NCBI GenBank assembly: GCA_029961685.1
Contig: JARWKL010000008.1
Location: forward strand, 36,613,144-36,677,143
Origin: Aristolochia californica
Lineage: Eukaryota; Streptophyta; Magnoliopsida; Piperales; Aristolochiaceae
Direction: 5' to 3'
Length of the DNA stretch: 64,000 nucleotides
The notes under the pieces were generated by a model that worked only from the letters and a program-made list of their open reading frames with translations, was not told where the DNA came from and did not search any database. Shown piece after piece: positions 34,144-47,702 of the stretch. The translations under genes were made by a program, and so were the position numbers. The stretch's first letter is position 1. Every line of letters begins with the position of its first letter.

Positions 34144-37100
34144 TTACTCTACTCTCCTTAATATGTGATTCAAATTTTGATAGATTACTCTCTTTAACAG
34201 GAAATATGCTTGTCGAAAATACATTCATCTCTATATTGGATATTCCACTTTTTATATTCACTCAAGAGCATATATAAACATTCACGAACTTTACAAACTT
34301 CTCTCAAGGAGCTTTACGAATTTTACGAACATTACAAACATTCAAGAACCTTACGAACATTACGAACAATTATCCACCTAAAGACTTTAGATTGTAATAG
34401 GAACTATTGTGGGATTAACCAAAAGACTTGGCATGATCACTTACGTTCATCCTCTTAATTACATGTGAGCTTCTCGTATTTGTGGAAAAGCCAAAGAGGA
34501 GCACCCGTCTTTTGCATGGTTCTTTATAATTTGATATAGATGAAATTTCAAGTTAGATGATCAAATATGTTCATGAATCAATTTTAAGTCATAACAAGCA
34601 AATCCATCTTCACTTCCCATTTAGCTTTCCACCATTTACTATAGCAGAATAGGGTTCCTCTCCTACTCAAAGTAGGAAGTGAGGGAGGCCTTTTTGTTAT
34701 AGGGTTGGTGAACCCACCCCTATGAAATCGACATCCATAAACCAGCCTATGCACCTTGGCCTGAGAAGTCATCCTAACCACATATGATTCAACAATCCAC
34801 ATATGAATACAATGCAACCATCATTAGGTCTAATTGCATAAGACATCATATGATGAAAGCTAAATTTTCCAATCCTAGTGAGGTAATCTATTCCTTAGTA
34901 CACTCTCTATTTCCTTATCATCTCCTTTTTTCTTGCAAATAAGATGGCAAGGGGTGAAGGAAAGCCTACCACTACTTCCATTGTACACTAAAAGGACAAT
35001 AGAGTTAATAAAATCAGAAAGAAAAAGAAATTACAACAAACTTTGATTAATAGATCAAAATATGTATATAGTTAAATACAAGGACTATACTATAGATACT
35101 AAAATGTTGATGATTCCAAAACAAATGGCCAAAAAAGGAGCCCCAAACTAAAACTTCAATCCTTTGTGGGTAAAAAAAAAACTTGAGTATTTTTATTTAA
35201 ATGATCGGGTATTAATGTCCAAGTGAAAAATACCCTCTAAGTTTAAATTTTATTTCCTTAAATACACTAAATAAACTTATAGGATTACACTACTTTGTCA
35301 TTAAACTATATGTCATTTATATATTTTATGAATGGTGTTTCAAGTATAAGTTCCTGCAGGTCAGGTTCAGGGAAACTCATCCCTGAGTTTTTTGGTTCAA
35401 CTCAAGTTCCTCGTGAAACCAACTTGATGCCCACCCCTAACCTGATCACTCCATTTCCATAGGGGAAGGGGTGGATTTGATGTTATCTTACTATATTACA
35501 TCCCTACTTCCTTTTAACGTTCTTTGCTATGATAAAGCTTGAACACCAAACTGAATAGGTCATTCAGAAATCCTGAGTTGGATCTTTGTATCTTGTATAA
35601 TTTGGAGCTTATAATTTTTTTTGTTAAACTAGGGGTGATTCCGCCCTCTCGAGCAGATTTTTTAACTTCCAAAGATGAGTCTAACTCGTTAAATAAAAAA
35701 AACCATGTTTTAATAATTATTTAGATAAACAAATTTTTACACTAAAGGGGTATTTTTGTCATGTTAAACTAGGTTTAGTGTCTTTGTATCTTGTATAATT
35801 TGGAACTTGTAATATTTTTACATCAATTGATATTATATACATATTGGGTCATTTAGACCTAGTTGAGTAAAAAATAACATAGAAAAAAAATGATATGATA
35901 CTATCATGTATCCTTTCAATGCTCCAGAAATAAATGTTTGCCTTTGTTTTGCCAACATAGAACTTAGTAGCTCAATTTATATTATTGTATTAAATGAAAT
36001 TTTCCATATGAGGAGACATGGACATGAGTGAGTAAGTGGACTTTACTAGGTCAAATAACAAAAAAAATTAAAGCTATGGGCAAATGAGGTAAGCCATAAG
36101 AGATTAATTGTTAAAAGGACTATTTTAATTTTGTTGTTGTGTGTCTTCACTTTTGGTGATGTAATTTGGGGGATATTTGGTAGAGAGAAGACCTTGCACC
36201 AAATTGTAGTATAAAGATTGTGCTATAGGAAAAAAAAGTGAGGTAAGGAAATCGGTGAAGTTATAAATGGATCGAGTCTAAGATGAATTTTGGGTTTGAG
36301 AGGATCCAATACAAATGCTATTTCAAGGGCATGAATTTTCCCATTTTATTAAATCTCAACTACACTGCAATAGGAGAACAAAAAATCCATCAAAATAGAG
36401 CTAAACAAGATCATTTTCTTGTCAAATCTTGAAAACCCTCAAGTAATAGCCACCTTTGGTGATTCCAGAGAAATCTTCATGAACTTGCAGACCTCCTAGG
36501 CCAAGCAACCTAATTAACAATTATTTCTTCTTAAAAAGGATAAAAAAAAGATGCATGATTATGTTTAACACCTTTGAGAACAACTTTTGGAAGATTTGGT
36601 GACTCAACTCATGGAGATTATAGATAAGATCATGTGTAGCAGTACTTTAAGTCTTGGCCCTCCAAAATGCTTCAGCCATTGAGTACTAGAAGAAAACCAG
36701 TTTCTTTGTTCTTTTAAACAATAGTGGGCAACTAAGAGAGTGTTTATCTGGATTAGATAATTCACCACTTTGGACTAAAAGAATCTCTTTAGGAATTCGT
36801 CAGTTTCCACAAGGTGCATAGAACAAGCTTGTCTTCATTAATGAGTTGTTTCGAAATATAAGAGAAACATGAAGTCCATCTTTCTGGAAATAGAAATGGA
36901 TGAGATTTGGGTTAATCAATCTCTCTGGTTCATCATTCTCTGGTGTTAATCAGCTGGGAACCCTCTTAAGAACTTCACTTCCAAGAAAAATCTCTACATC
37001 TGCTTCGTAACTTTCGTTTCCTGATTCTTCTAAACACAAATCTGTCTTTACTCGTAGAATTGTTTCGAAATATAGAAAAAAACAGCTGCATGAAACAGTG

Positions 37101-39678
37101 CCGCAACTATGAACTGTTTGAGTAATTTATATCAATCTCTCTGGTACATCATTCTCTTGTTTTAATCAACTGGGAACCTTCTAAGAACTTCACTTCCAAG
37201 AAAACTCTCTGCTTCTGCTTCGTAACTTTCGTTTTCTCATTCTTCTAAACACAAATCTGTCTTTACTCGTAGAAAAAACTGTTTAAAAAATGGACCAACA
37301 TTCACGGCAAGTAAACCCCCAGTTGTCACCCTCCGTGGAAGCACAGCAAGATGTATCCTCAATGGTTCTTCTCTGAGAGTCCGTCCCTCTCATGAACGTT
37401 TCGAAACTGCTTTGTTGTTTCCGTAGAAGAACTAAAACAGAAAGGAAAGGATCCTCAATCACTGAAAATGAACTTGTCCAACTTCAATAGACTCTTTTAT
37501 TATAATTTCTGCTTCCCATATTATATACTTTGATACCAATAGCCCTTAATTGTTTATAGTAAAATTATGCTTTAGGGGTGGGTATATCCTTGTGGGGGAC
37601 CCTTTGCTAACTATATGACAGCTTACTTGATTGTAATACACGCTTTTCTACTTTAAAACTATTTTTAGTTTCTTAGGCTTCTCCTCTCCAAATGGAAAGT
37701 TTTCACACTGAGGGCTCCAAGAAGAGGGAATAAACCTAAGCATATACCTGTTTGAGGTCATGGAGATAAAGTCTAATGCTACTTTGGCTTGTTAGATTGA
37801 GTTCTTTAGCCTGGTAAAATAACCCTTCATCTCTCTTCTAAATGACGCATATAAAATGTCAATACTCCTACCATTAATTTATACCTTTCTAATTTTCTCC
37901 CAAGCAACAATACCCTCGATGCCATCATCTGAAAGGAATAGGCTGTGACGTTCTGTAATGATATGGAGCAGTTTTGGGACCCTGTCATTGACATTTTGTC
38001 GAACATTGAATAGCATATGAGGTTAATAATTTATTAAAGATGGAGACTGGGTTCATTACATGGGAAGCTACGTTTAATAGTGAGAATTGTTGTTGAATTC
38101 ATTCAAGAAAACTGTACGTTTTTCAACAAATGTGATCAGATATTAATGACTTGCAATTGCTTTGAAATTTTATTCTTTTCAAAGCTTTTGTTTGCTAAAA
38201 TCATGTACTTAAAGCTTCATGTCTACTAAATCCCATTTAATATACATAAAATTATATTATAATATATCTTATATTGATAGTAATATTAAGTATAGTTAGG
38301 CATATTAATATTTATAATTATTATGTTTGTTATTTCTTTCAAATAGCCATAAGTTTTAACCTCTCACTGTCTCTACTAATGACAGAAAAATCTAAAAAAG
38401 TCTTACGAAAAGTTTCCAATATCAGCTAGATAAGCTAGATCACCTTAATCCTAATAGCCATTTGATCTAACCCCCCCAATGGTAGAAAAAATCAGCTTAA
38501 TCTACTTTTCAAAAAAAATTAAATAATAATAATAATATCTGCTTGATCTGCACAATATAGTGAGTTTATGAGTTTTTAGCATTAGAAAATTAAGGAAAAT
38601 TTTCCAAAATCACCTTGATCAATCTTTCAAACATCAGATTTTCTCATGTCAAATTCTTGATTGTACTCAATTCTTTGCTTGTTTTTTTTTATGTGGAAAT
38701 TTTCAATATCTCCTCCTTCTTCTTGTCCTTGTCACCGCCTTGAATAGAACTCCAAACAATTAAACAGTTTTGAAAGTATTATACAAATATGAAAGAAGGC
38801 GCAAAACAATTTTTACTACATGAAACAAAACTTATCCATTCCATTTGATTGATTGGTTCTCGGAAGGCTATTATCAAAGCTTAAGATGTGTCCACATGAG
38901 CACTTCGAGTGAAAGGAGCTATACTCTTATGTTTCTGACATATTCTAACTCTAGTTTGTCAAATGTTTCTTAAACTAATTTACAGACAAAATCTAATTAG
39001 CTACATCATTGTTCAAGGCATGGGCAATAGTCCTATAGCATTTTAGTGGCAATGTCATCCTCATTCCAATCATTAAATAATTTGGGGATTTTTTTTGCCG
39101 TTACTTTATGTGATAGGAGACGTGGTCTAGTACATATGGATTTCCATTTGCCAAAGTTCTTAAACTGAGTGAATATTTTCATTTTATACTCACACTATTG
39201 ATATTGGGTCTCAGAAAATATTAAAGGGGTCAAGGGGTCATGACCCTTAGAAAATGTAATGTTCTCATATGTTGCCATATCTAATCACTCCTAAGATATT
39301 GTGGGCTAATGTGCTACTAATCTAATCCTCACTTAGGATCTTTAATACCCGATTAAAAGCCAAGCTTTCAAAGTAAAGTTGTGAAACATACCACTTGTGA
39401 CATTTGGCGAGGAACATGCCTAGAAGGGGAGGGGGGATGTGGGGAAGTGAAAATGTTTATTAAATTTATTTTTATTTTTTAACTAAGCTAATGTGTGCCT
39501 ATACTTTTAGATAATTAATATCCAAAATTGGTTTTATAATCAAAGTTCTGACACAAGTTTTAACTTAATGGCAAATACACAATAAACACACGGTGATTTA
39601 TAGTGGTTCACAATCTTCTCCAAGGGTTGCTTATCCACTCCCAAGGTTTTTGTACTTCAAATTTAATTCACTATGTTT
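34144..39678. other. Long AT-rich intergenic region without recognised genes
   Basis: ORFs are short and match nothing I recognise. Features seen are short 'ttacgaacatt' repeats (34285-34370), a 213-bp tandem duplication (36846-37273) and scattered low-complexity DNA. Sequence near 39590-39660 ('ggtgatttatagtggttcac') looks like an older LTR-type repeat into which copia-2 inserted, and it seems to continue after 44058. Confidence 0.5.
36846..37273. repeat. Tandem duplication, about 213-bp period
   Basis: 'Ttgtttcgaaatata' starts at about 36846 and 37060, and 'atcaatctctctgg' at 36915 and 37131 (offset 216). Both units end with 'acacaaatctgtctttactcgtagaa'-type sequence. The units differ by substitutions and small indels. 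No ORF is shared. Confidence 0.8.
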
Positions 39679-40117
39679 TGTTAAGTTCTGGAACCTAATC
39701 AACGCCCTACTCTGAGTCGGTATGTGGACCGACCTTCATGGTAAGGTCGCTGTGGAGGTTGGAAGGGGGGTGGGGGCTGTCCACGGTATATTAACTGTTG
39801 TTTCATTAAGTGCAGTTTAGGAATTTTACTCCTGTATTATGGTTGCCCTAATTTTCTCTTTATTAGGATTTTATCATCATCTAGAAGGAGTTGGAGTTGC
39901 AGTCTGAGAGAGGTTAGAGAAAATACCTGTAAGTGTATGCAATTTCTCTTGTAAACTATTTCATCTTTATAGTGGATTACTGCAGTGGTGGAAGAGTTTC
40001 ACCTTGAGGCAAACTTATATAAATCTTGTTCTTTGTTTTCGTGCTTGCTTTTCCTTTCTTCCATGTTTTTTATTATTGATCTTGTTAGTTTGGAATTACG
40101 ACACCTAATTTCTAACA
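39679..40117 (+). repeat. 5' LTR of copia-2
   Basis: It starts TGTTAAGTTCTGGAACC, ends TTTCTAACA, and is preceded by TGTTT. Confidence 0.93.
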
Positions 40118-40149
40118 AGATGTATCCGAGCCAGGTTTGTGATTGTGAG

Positions 40150-43100
40150 CAATGGCTAGTGGAGAAGGATCGACACTTGGAATCTACAAGTTCGATTGAA
40201 TGGATTTTGCATTTTGGAGGTTGCAGTTTGAAGATTATCTTTATAGTAAAAAGCTGCACACACCACTTTTGAATATGAATCATGAAGGTAAGAAAGATGA
40301 TGAGTGAAATCTCCTCGATAGATAGGTGTTGGGAGTAGTTTGATTAACATTATCAAAGAATATTGCTCACAACGATGATAAAAATTCTTTTCGACATGTA
40401 TGAGAAGCCTTCTACAAAAATAAGGTAGATCTCATGAAAAAACTCTTCAATTTAAAGATGATAGGAAATACATCAATGACATTGCATTTGAATGAGTTTA
40501 GCATGATTGTCAATCAATTGAGCTCCGTTCAAATTAAATTTGATGATGAGGTTCATGCTTTAATTCTTTTGGCATCTCCGCCAAATTGTTGGAAGGCCAT
40601 GAGGGTTGTTGTCAATAATTCCGTAGGTAATGGAAAATTGATCTTTAATGATGTTCGGGATGCCATTCTTGCGAAGGAAGTTCGTAGAAAGGACTTTGGA
40701 GAATCATCAACATCTAATTCTACCCTAAGTGTCGATACTAGGGACAAGAACTTCGAGAGGAATTCTAACAAGGGCAATGATATAGGGAAGTAAAGGAATG
40801 GTAGAAGCAAGTCCAAATTTGGAAGGAATGTGGAATGCTGGAATTGTGGCAAGTTTGGTCACATAAAGAAGACCTATAAAGCACCGAAGAAGGATGAGAA
40901 GAAAAATGATGCTGCAAATGCTATGACTAAAGAGGTACAAGATGCTTTACTCTTGTTGGTTGATAAACTTATTGATTCTTGGGTGTTAGATTCAGGAGCT
41001 TCTTTTCACACCACCGCACGTCATGAGATCATGGAGAATTATGTTGCTGGAGATCATGGGAAGGTGTATCTTGCTGATGGAGAACTTTGGATATTGTCAG
41101 TATTGGTAATGTCAATTTGAGTGTCAAATGGGACAATGTGAAAAATTCACAAGGTGAGACATGTGCCAAAACTAATGCGTAATCTGATCTTAGTAGGGCA
41201 ACTTGAAGATGAAGGTCATAATGTGACTTTTAATGGTGTTGCCTGGAAAATCACTAAGGGAGCCATGGTTGTTGCACTAGGAGTTTAAACTGGAATTCTT
41301 TATATCACTTCCAGTTGCGGAGACACGGTTGCAGTTGTTGATGCTATTACAGATTCTGACTTGTGGCATTATAAGCCCAGTGACATGAGTGAGAAGGTAA
41401 TGAAAGTGCTTCAGTCCAAAGGGAAACTACCAGGGTTGAAAACTGTAAACAACAGTTTGTGTGAAGGCTGTATTTTTGGCAAGCAGAAAAGGGTTAGCTT
41501 TTCTAAGGTTGGAAAGGAGCAAAAAACAACAAAATTGGAGTTGATTCACACTGATGTGTGGGGCCCCTCAACTGTTAATTCCCTTGGTGGTTCTAATTAC
41601 TATGTGACATTTATTGGTGATGCAACCAAAAAGGTATGGGTTTATTTCCTGAAAAATAAATCTGATGTCTTTGATACATTCAAGAGATGGAGAGCATTGG
41701 TTGAGAATGAGACAAATTTGTAGGTGAAGTGCTTACAATCAGATAATGAGGGAGAATACATAAATGATGATTTCAAGTGGTACTGTTTTGATAATAAAAT
41801 CAAGATGAAGAAGACCATTCATGGAGAACCTCAATAGAATGGTGTGGCTGAAAGGATGAACAAGACTTTGAACAAGCGTGCTAGGAGCATGAGATTACAT
41901 GAGTGATTACCAAAGATGTTTTGGTTCGAGGCTATTAGCACCGCTGTCGATTTGACCAACATAGGTCCCTCAACACCATTGGAACACAAAATACCAGAGG
42001 AGGTCTGGGGCGGCAAAGTGGTAAACCTTTATTTCTTGAAAGTTTTTGGTTGTGTTTCATATATTCATATTGATTCTACTACTAGAAATAAATTTGATGC
42101 TAAATCTAAGATATGTTTCTTTATTGGCTATGGTGGTACCAAGTTTGGTTATCGCTTCTGGGATGACCAAAGTCGTAAGGTTATCAAGAGTAAGGACGTA
42201 ATCTTCAATGAAGGTGCCTGGTATAAAGGCTGGTTGAGAACAGAGCCTGAGAGAATAAATGATGAAGCCAAGAAGTCTGAAGTGATTTAGTTGAGAGATC
42301 TTCTAGTTATTGAGATGGAGAATATTGCTTAGGAAGTCCAGGAGAACATAGCCCCAGAAGTAAATCAGAATATTTTTGTGACTGAACTTAGAAAATCTAC
42401 TAGAATTAGCAGACCACCACAGAGGTACTCCCCTGCACTGAATTATATTTTATTGACTGATAAAGGTGAACTAGAGAGTTATGAGGAAGTCGTGCAAGCT
42501 AACGAATCAACCAAGTGGGAATTGACCATGCGGGATGAGATGGATTCACTGTTATCCAATCAGGCATGGCAGTTGATCGAGTTACCAAAAGAGAAGGCCT
42601 TGCAGAATAAATGGGTGTACTGATTAAAAGACGAACATGATGGCAACAAACAGTACAAGGCAAGATTGGTGGTAAAGGACTTTCAACAAAAATACAGCAT
42701 TGACTACACTGAGATTTTCTCAAGTAGTGAAATTGGCTACTAGTAGAACAATGTTTGGAGTAGTGGCAAATGAAGACTTGTACATAGAGCAGTTGGATGT
42801 AAAAATAACCTTTCTTCATGGTGATTTGGAGGAAGAAATTACATGATGCAACCATAGGGTTTCAAAGCATGGGGAAGGGAGAAAATGGTGTGCAAACTTC
42901 CAAAGAGCTTGTATGATCTTAAACAAGCTCCAAGACAATGGTATAAGAAGTTTGACACATTTATGGGTAGTAATGGTTTCTTGAGGTGCTAGGTGGATCA
43001 TTACTGTTATGTAAAGAAGCTTGATAACTCCTACATTCTACTACCTTACGTTGATGACATATTGATAGCAGGTGCTTGCAAATAGGAAATAGATAAGTTG

Positions 43101-43529
43101 AAAAGGGAGTTGTCCAAGAAGTTTACAATGAAGGACTTGGGTGCTACAAAACAAATCCTAGGGATGAGGATTACTAGGGACATTGAGGTCTTGAAACTGT
43201 CACAAGAAGAATATGTGGATAAGGTGTTGAGCTGATTGAACATGAATGATGAAAAACTAGTGAGTACTCCTTTGGCTAGTCACTTTAGGCTATATAAGGA
43301 CCAACCACCTTCTACAAAGCAGGAGCGAGCCAATATGGCCAATGTGCCTTATGCTTTTGCTATTGGCAGTCTCCTGTATGCCATGGTGTGTACTAGATCA
43401 GACATAGCTCATGCAATGAGAGTTGTGAGAAAATATATGAATAATCTGGGTAAGCAACATTGGGAAGCAGTGAAGTGGATTCTCAGGTATTTGAGAGGTA
43501 CTCCAGACTCAACCTTATGTTTCAGATAG
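40150..43529 (+). pseudogene. copia-2 gag-pol remains (gag, protease, integrase, RT)
   Basis: Gag is recognisable (a UBN2-type segment, 40434-40793) with a damaged zinc knuckle CWNCGKFGHIKKTY, where the final Cys is Tyr. Protease has VLDSGASFHTT (about 40984-41016). Integrase runs 41361-42290 (CEGCIFGKQKRVSFS, HTDVWGP, SDNEGEY, NGVAERMNKT), and KSTRISRPPQRYSP precedes RT (42378). YVDDI lies at 43047-43061 and LLYAMVCTRSDIAHA at about 43370-43415. Coding similarity ends at LRGTPDSTLCF (43529). RNase H with its CDN and HIEV motifs is missing, and the purine tract follows about 45 bp later. Numerous stops and frameshifts exist. Confidence 0.95.
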
Positions 43530-43572
43530 TCAGAGGAGATATTGATGATGTATTAGTTTCCAAGTGGGAGAT

Positions 43573-44057
43573 TGTTAAGTTGTGAAGCCTAATCAACGCC
43601 CTACACTGAGTCGGTACTCGGATCAACCGTTGTGGTAAGATCGTTGTTCCCGCCCCCCTCTAGAGGGTGTGTGGGTGGAGCCCTCGCCCCAGTCCACGAT
43701 ATATTAACTATTATTTTATTAAGGACAGTTTGAGAATTTTACTATTGTATCTCGGTTGCCCTAATTTTTATTTATAATTGAGGGGCGCCGCTATTAGGGT
43801 TTTATCATCACTGAGAAGGATTTGGAGTTGCAGCCCGAGAGATGTTAGAGAAAGCACCTGTAAGTGTGTGCTATTTCTCTTGTAAACAATTTCATCTTTA
43901 TAGTGGATTACTGCAACGACGGAAGACAGGACATAGTCTCACCTTGAGGCGAACCTGTGTAAATCTTCTTGTTTGTTTTCATACTTGCTTCTCTTTTATT
44001 CATCGTTTATTATTATTGCTCTTGTTAATTTGGAATTAGGGCGTTTAATTCCTAACA
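43573..44057 (+). repeat. 3' LTR of copia-2
   Basis: It is preceded by 'agtgggagat' and followed by TGTTT. It is 46 bp longer than the 5'LTR because of blocks near 43645-43690 and 43780-43795. Confidence 0.93.
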
Positions 44058-44255
44058 TGTTTTAGGTTACTCAATGGCACTAACAATAATTTGCCTCTAA
44101 GGCCAACTATAATGCTACCCATACTAAGACTTTTACTACTCAATTGATTACTGCAACCAATTTACAATAGCTCACTCTCACATAGATTTACACGAGCAAC
44201 AAGGTTATCCAACCTAGACTTACATGTGGATTTTTCAACAACTAATTATGATACG

Positions 44256-44696
44256 TGTTGGAAGATAAGCCTAAGCCCACACGACCAAGGAAGGCCCATA
44301 TATCTATGATTATTATAAGATGGGCCACATGACTAAGGAAGACCCACAAGATGGGCCCAAGCTCATAAGAAGTAGGACCCACAATGATTACCATGAGCTG
44401 GTATCCTTATCACATCAGTTGGAAGATCAAGAAGGACTCACAAAAGTATCTTATCTTATGGTCACGTCAAAGAAGAGTTTTAGTTTGAGTTATGTTTGTC
44501 TTTTATCAATATTGAGTTATTTAATTATGCTAGGACTTATCTTTAAGTGTTAGAGTTTGGATTTAATTGGGACAAGGGTAGTTTTATTGTAATTGGACTC
44601 TACTACCTTCTTCTATTATAAATAGAGGTTCATGTACTCTGATTACAACAAGTTATTGATGTCAATGAAGTATTTCACTTTTCCATAAATTCAACA
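44256..44696 (+). repeat. Solo LTR, 441 bp (family S)
   Basis: It starts TGTTGGAAGATAAGCC, ends AAATTCAACA, and has a TATA-like 'ttataaatagagg' near 44620. The flanks ATACG (44251-44255) and ATATG (44697-44701) match at 4 of 5 positions. A second copy in the opposite orientation is at 57154-57593. The 77-codon ORF inside is shared with that copy but is just LTR sequence. Confidence 0.8.
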
Positions 44697-44701
44697 ATAT
44701 G

Positions 44702-46176
44702 CAAGTTTAGAACCACACAAGGATTCGTAGTAGCTCACTAGGCAGACTAGCCGAGACCTACTACAGGACTTTTCAAATATGTCTACTTACACTAGGACTT
44801 ATGACTCATAGGAACAAAAAAGGCTTAACAACCTTTCCTCTTCGACTACATAGATCTATCTCAATCAAATTGAGTTGAGAATAATCTTGCATTGCCAAAT
44901 CTTGATCCAACAATACAAGGGAGACTTGCTTACAATTCAACACAATTACACAAACTTCTTCAAATAGGTAGATTTCACAATTTAAGTACAAATGATAAAC
45001 ACAACTAATCTTATGTCCCTACCCATGTAAGAACAATCAAATAGACCTTAATGACTTGATTTTAGAATATAAGGTTAGAGTACATCTCAAATTGGTTTTT
45101 TAAATCAAGAGAAAACACACAAACTTCAAATTTCTATAGCACTAATTCATTGTACTCAACTAATATAAGCAATAGATTTCAATGTAAACACATGTAGATA
45201 ATTGGAATTTTAAAATTCTGCCCCCAAATTCTAACAACTATACAAAAAACCCTTCAAAGTTGAACTGTAGATTGAATACTATGATTTCAAAGTACAAGAT
45301 CAATGTCTGTAGCACAAGAGATGCCAAATAATAAATATTTTAAAATAGAAGATAAAAAAATACTTAGCTCAATGAAGACAACTTTTGGGGTGAGTTTGGT
45401 TAAATAGAAAGCTTTTCCAACATTTAAAAATCTAGTCGTTAGGCTGGAAAATTATATTTTGTCACTTTAAAAAACTAGGAAAAACAAGTTCAAAAATTCT
45501 GAAAGAATAAGTAATAACTTTAATTTTTTTTGTTGAATATAATGGTAGATCACTTGCAATCTTTAGAGATCTATAACTTCCAAATCTAGGCTTGGAAGAT
45601 TGGAAATTTTGAATTTATGTAACAAGTGGTTGGTAATATAGACAATGGTCAACTCCTTTCTCATTGTTAACCAAGTTTTGTTAGTATATGTGGTTGACAA
45701 CCTTTCTTCTTCTACTTTATAATATGATCAGCTAAAATACATGTGGTTGACTCCTCTTCTACTTTGTAATGAGGCCAACTTATTACATGTGGTCAAATCC
45801 TTTCCAATTCTAATTATTTTTTTCTCCATGTTTCTCCATGTGGTCGACTACTTTCCTTGTAATTAGGTCCTTTGTCTTCAATTGTTCATTCCTCCTACTA
45901 AAGTGGCGTAATTTCTTGTCATGTAGTTCATTCTATTTTCTCTTTTTAACTCTTCTTACCTCTTTTCAATTGGTCATTTTGATGTGTTGGTATACGGTTG
46001 TCAATAGAGAGTTTTCTCTCACTTATTTGATCAAACGGTGTTACTAGGCAGTTCAAACGATGAGCTTCTTGGCATGATCTACTTGCATCCCTTTTAGTAT
46101 TGGCACTTGGGTGGTTTTTGGTTGGTCGAACAAATAGGCTGCCAGAAATTTCTTTTGGGCCACTTTGAATTGCAAG
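44702..46176. other. Gap, old repeat-like AT-rich DNA
   Basis: No gene was found. The left part appears to continue the sequence that flanks copia-2 and the solo LTR, suggesting these two elements inserted into an older unidentified repeat. Confidence 0.4.
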
Positions 46177-46480
46177 GTACTAGTTGACTGTTTTAAAAAA
46201 AATTATTGACTTGATTTTAATTGAGTGCAAAGAGCGTTTACTTTTAATAGAGAAAACAAGTAGAATCAAATTATAATTAAACTACCCATATCCCAGTTAC
46301 ACCAAAAGTAAAACATTAAAAGCTACGTCCTAGAGTAATTTAACTATTGAATATAAATTGAAGACTAACATATCTAAAACTCTTTTGTGAGACATCCTTC
46401 CCATGAGACTCTTCGTAGATTCCACCAAATTAATTGTGGCTCTGTGAGACTTATTGTTGTGAGATTCATGTAAGGCTTTT
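46177..46480 (-). repeat. Degraded LTR, possible 3'LTR of a minus-strand element
   Basis: It resembles 53357-53675 over about 300 bp, for example 'attgacttgattttaattgag', 'aaactaccc', 'ccagttacacc', 'gaatataaat' and 'gtgagacatc...catgagactc'. The central part also resembles the U3/R part of solo-LTR family S in minus orientation. Boundaries are approximate. Confidence 0.55.
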
Positions 46481-47702
46481 TTATACCTGTTATTCAACAG
46501 TCTCCATTAGTCTAGAGTTTATAACTTCAACTTATAATGAAAATAATTTTTGGTCTTAATGAAAAAAAAAATTCATCATGTTCTCCTCTAACTTAGATAT
46601 TCAGGTCATATAAAGTCTGATTAGCATAACACATGGAATTTTTCACTTTAGATTGTACTTCTTCTCTAATGATAGCAACACCCATTCTTCAAATAAGAAG
46701 GAGGCAAAACCATTGTGGCACTCAACTTCCAAACTAAATTCTTTCACATGAAGAAAATAAGAAGAAGACTTACATCAAATCCATAGAGTAATTAAGGTGA
46801 CCAGATTTGATTTAGCTTGTAGAATCCTTCATGCTTCTTCATCTATTCTCCCCTTCAAGCTAGGAAGTAATTGCAATGGTCCCGGTTTGAAACAAAAAAA
46901 ACGATAGTAATTATCTCTTCCATCAAGGTGTCCCAAGGATAACTAATCGATTGGACATAAATTCTAGAAGAATAAAAGATAAGATAATAAAAAAGGATTC
47001 AAGACGAACCTCAAAGGATTTTGAACAAAATTACAAATAATAATCACTAAAAGGGGTGATGTTTGTCAATCAAAAGACAATGACAAAAAAATCCACTTAA
47101 GAGCATCAATAAAAAAGGGACCAACTTAAGAAAAAGGGTAAATGAGAGTTAAAAGAAAAGGATGATAGGAGAAAGGTAACTGAATAAAATGGTTTCGAGG
47201 GATGAAAAGAAGATAAAATAACTACCAAGGTAATAAGAAGTGGATTGTAATAAGAATCTCTAGGGGATAGACCAATTTTTTTTTGGAGGTGACAATGCTA
47301 GAGATATGCAATTGATGCAGACAACTACGCCGACACTAGAGAAAAGGCCCCAAAGCAAATCACATAGTGCTATCTCCCCTCGAACCAAAAAATAAATTTA
47401 TTAACATAACATACTAGAGAAGGGACCATACATGCCAAAGCCCACCTCATAAGCAATAACATTGAAATGCAAAGAATAGGATGGTGAGACAATAAAGCAC
47501 ACAATAAAATGTTAGAAGAAGCTATGCTTGGGAATAATCCATTTGCCAGTAAAACAGTCCTCTAGTACCCAAATAGTAGCACAAGGCCATGAACTTTGAG
47601 GCACCCATTAATTCTCAATGTCTAAACCAAGCAAGTTGCATGAACTCATGACGTGTAGAACTTTGTTCAAATAGACAGACCATGGCTCACTGGACAAATT
47701 AC
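46481..47702. other. Interior DNA left of copia-3, no recognised gene
   Basis: It may be interior sequence of the minus-strand LTR element proposed at 46177-53675. No retroviral-type domain is recognised in it. Confidence 0.35.

Larger units (their letters stand above)
39679..44057 (+). mobile_element. Ty1/copia LTR retrotransposon (copia-2, TNT1-like)
   Basis: The 5'LTR is 39679-40117 (439 bp, TGTTAAGTT...CTAACA) and the 3'LTR is 43573-44057 (485 bp), flanked by the exact duplication TGTTT (39674-39678; 44058-44062). The primer site after the 5'LTR is degraded (ATGTATCCGAGCC, compare TGGTATCAGAGCC). The 3'LTR carries extra GC-rich blocks compared with the 5'LTR. The interior is only about 3.45 kb and lacks the RNase H region. 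Confidence 0.95.

Noticed and set aside
35420..35450. Minus-strand TAGGGGTGGGCATC resembling a hAT terminus
   Set aside because: No partner terminus or target duplication was seen; a short GC-rich match is not enough.
37490..37560. 'Gataccaatag' (minus CTATTGGTATC) resembling a primer-binding site beside an LTR
   Set aside because: The adjacent sequence lacks a CA-ending LTR and no repeat partner is visible.
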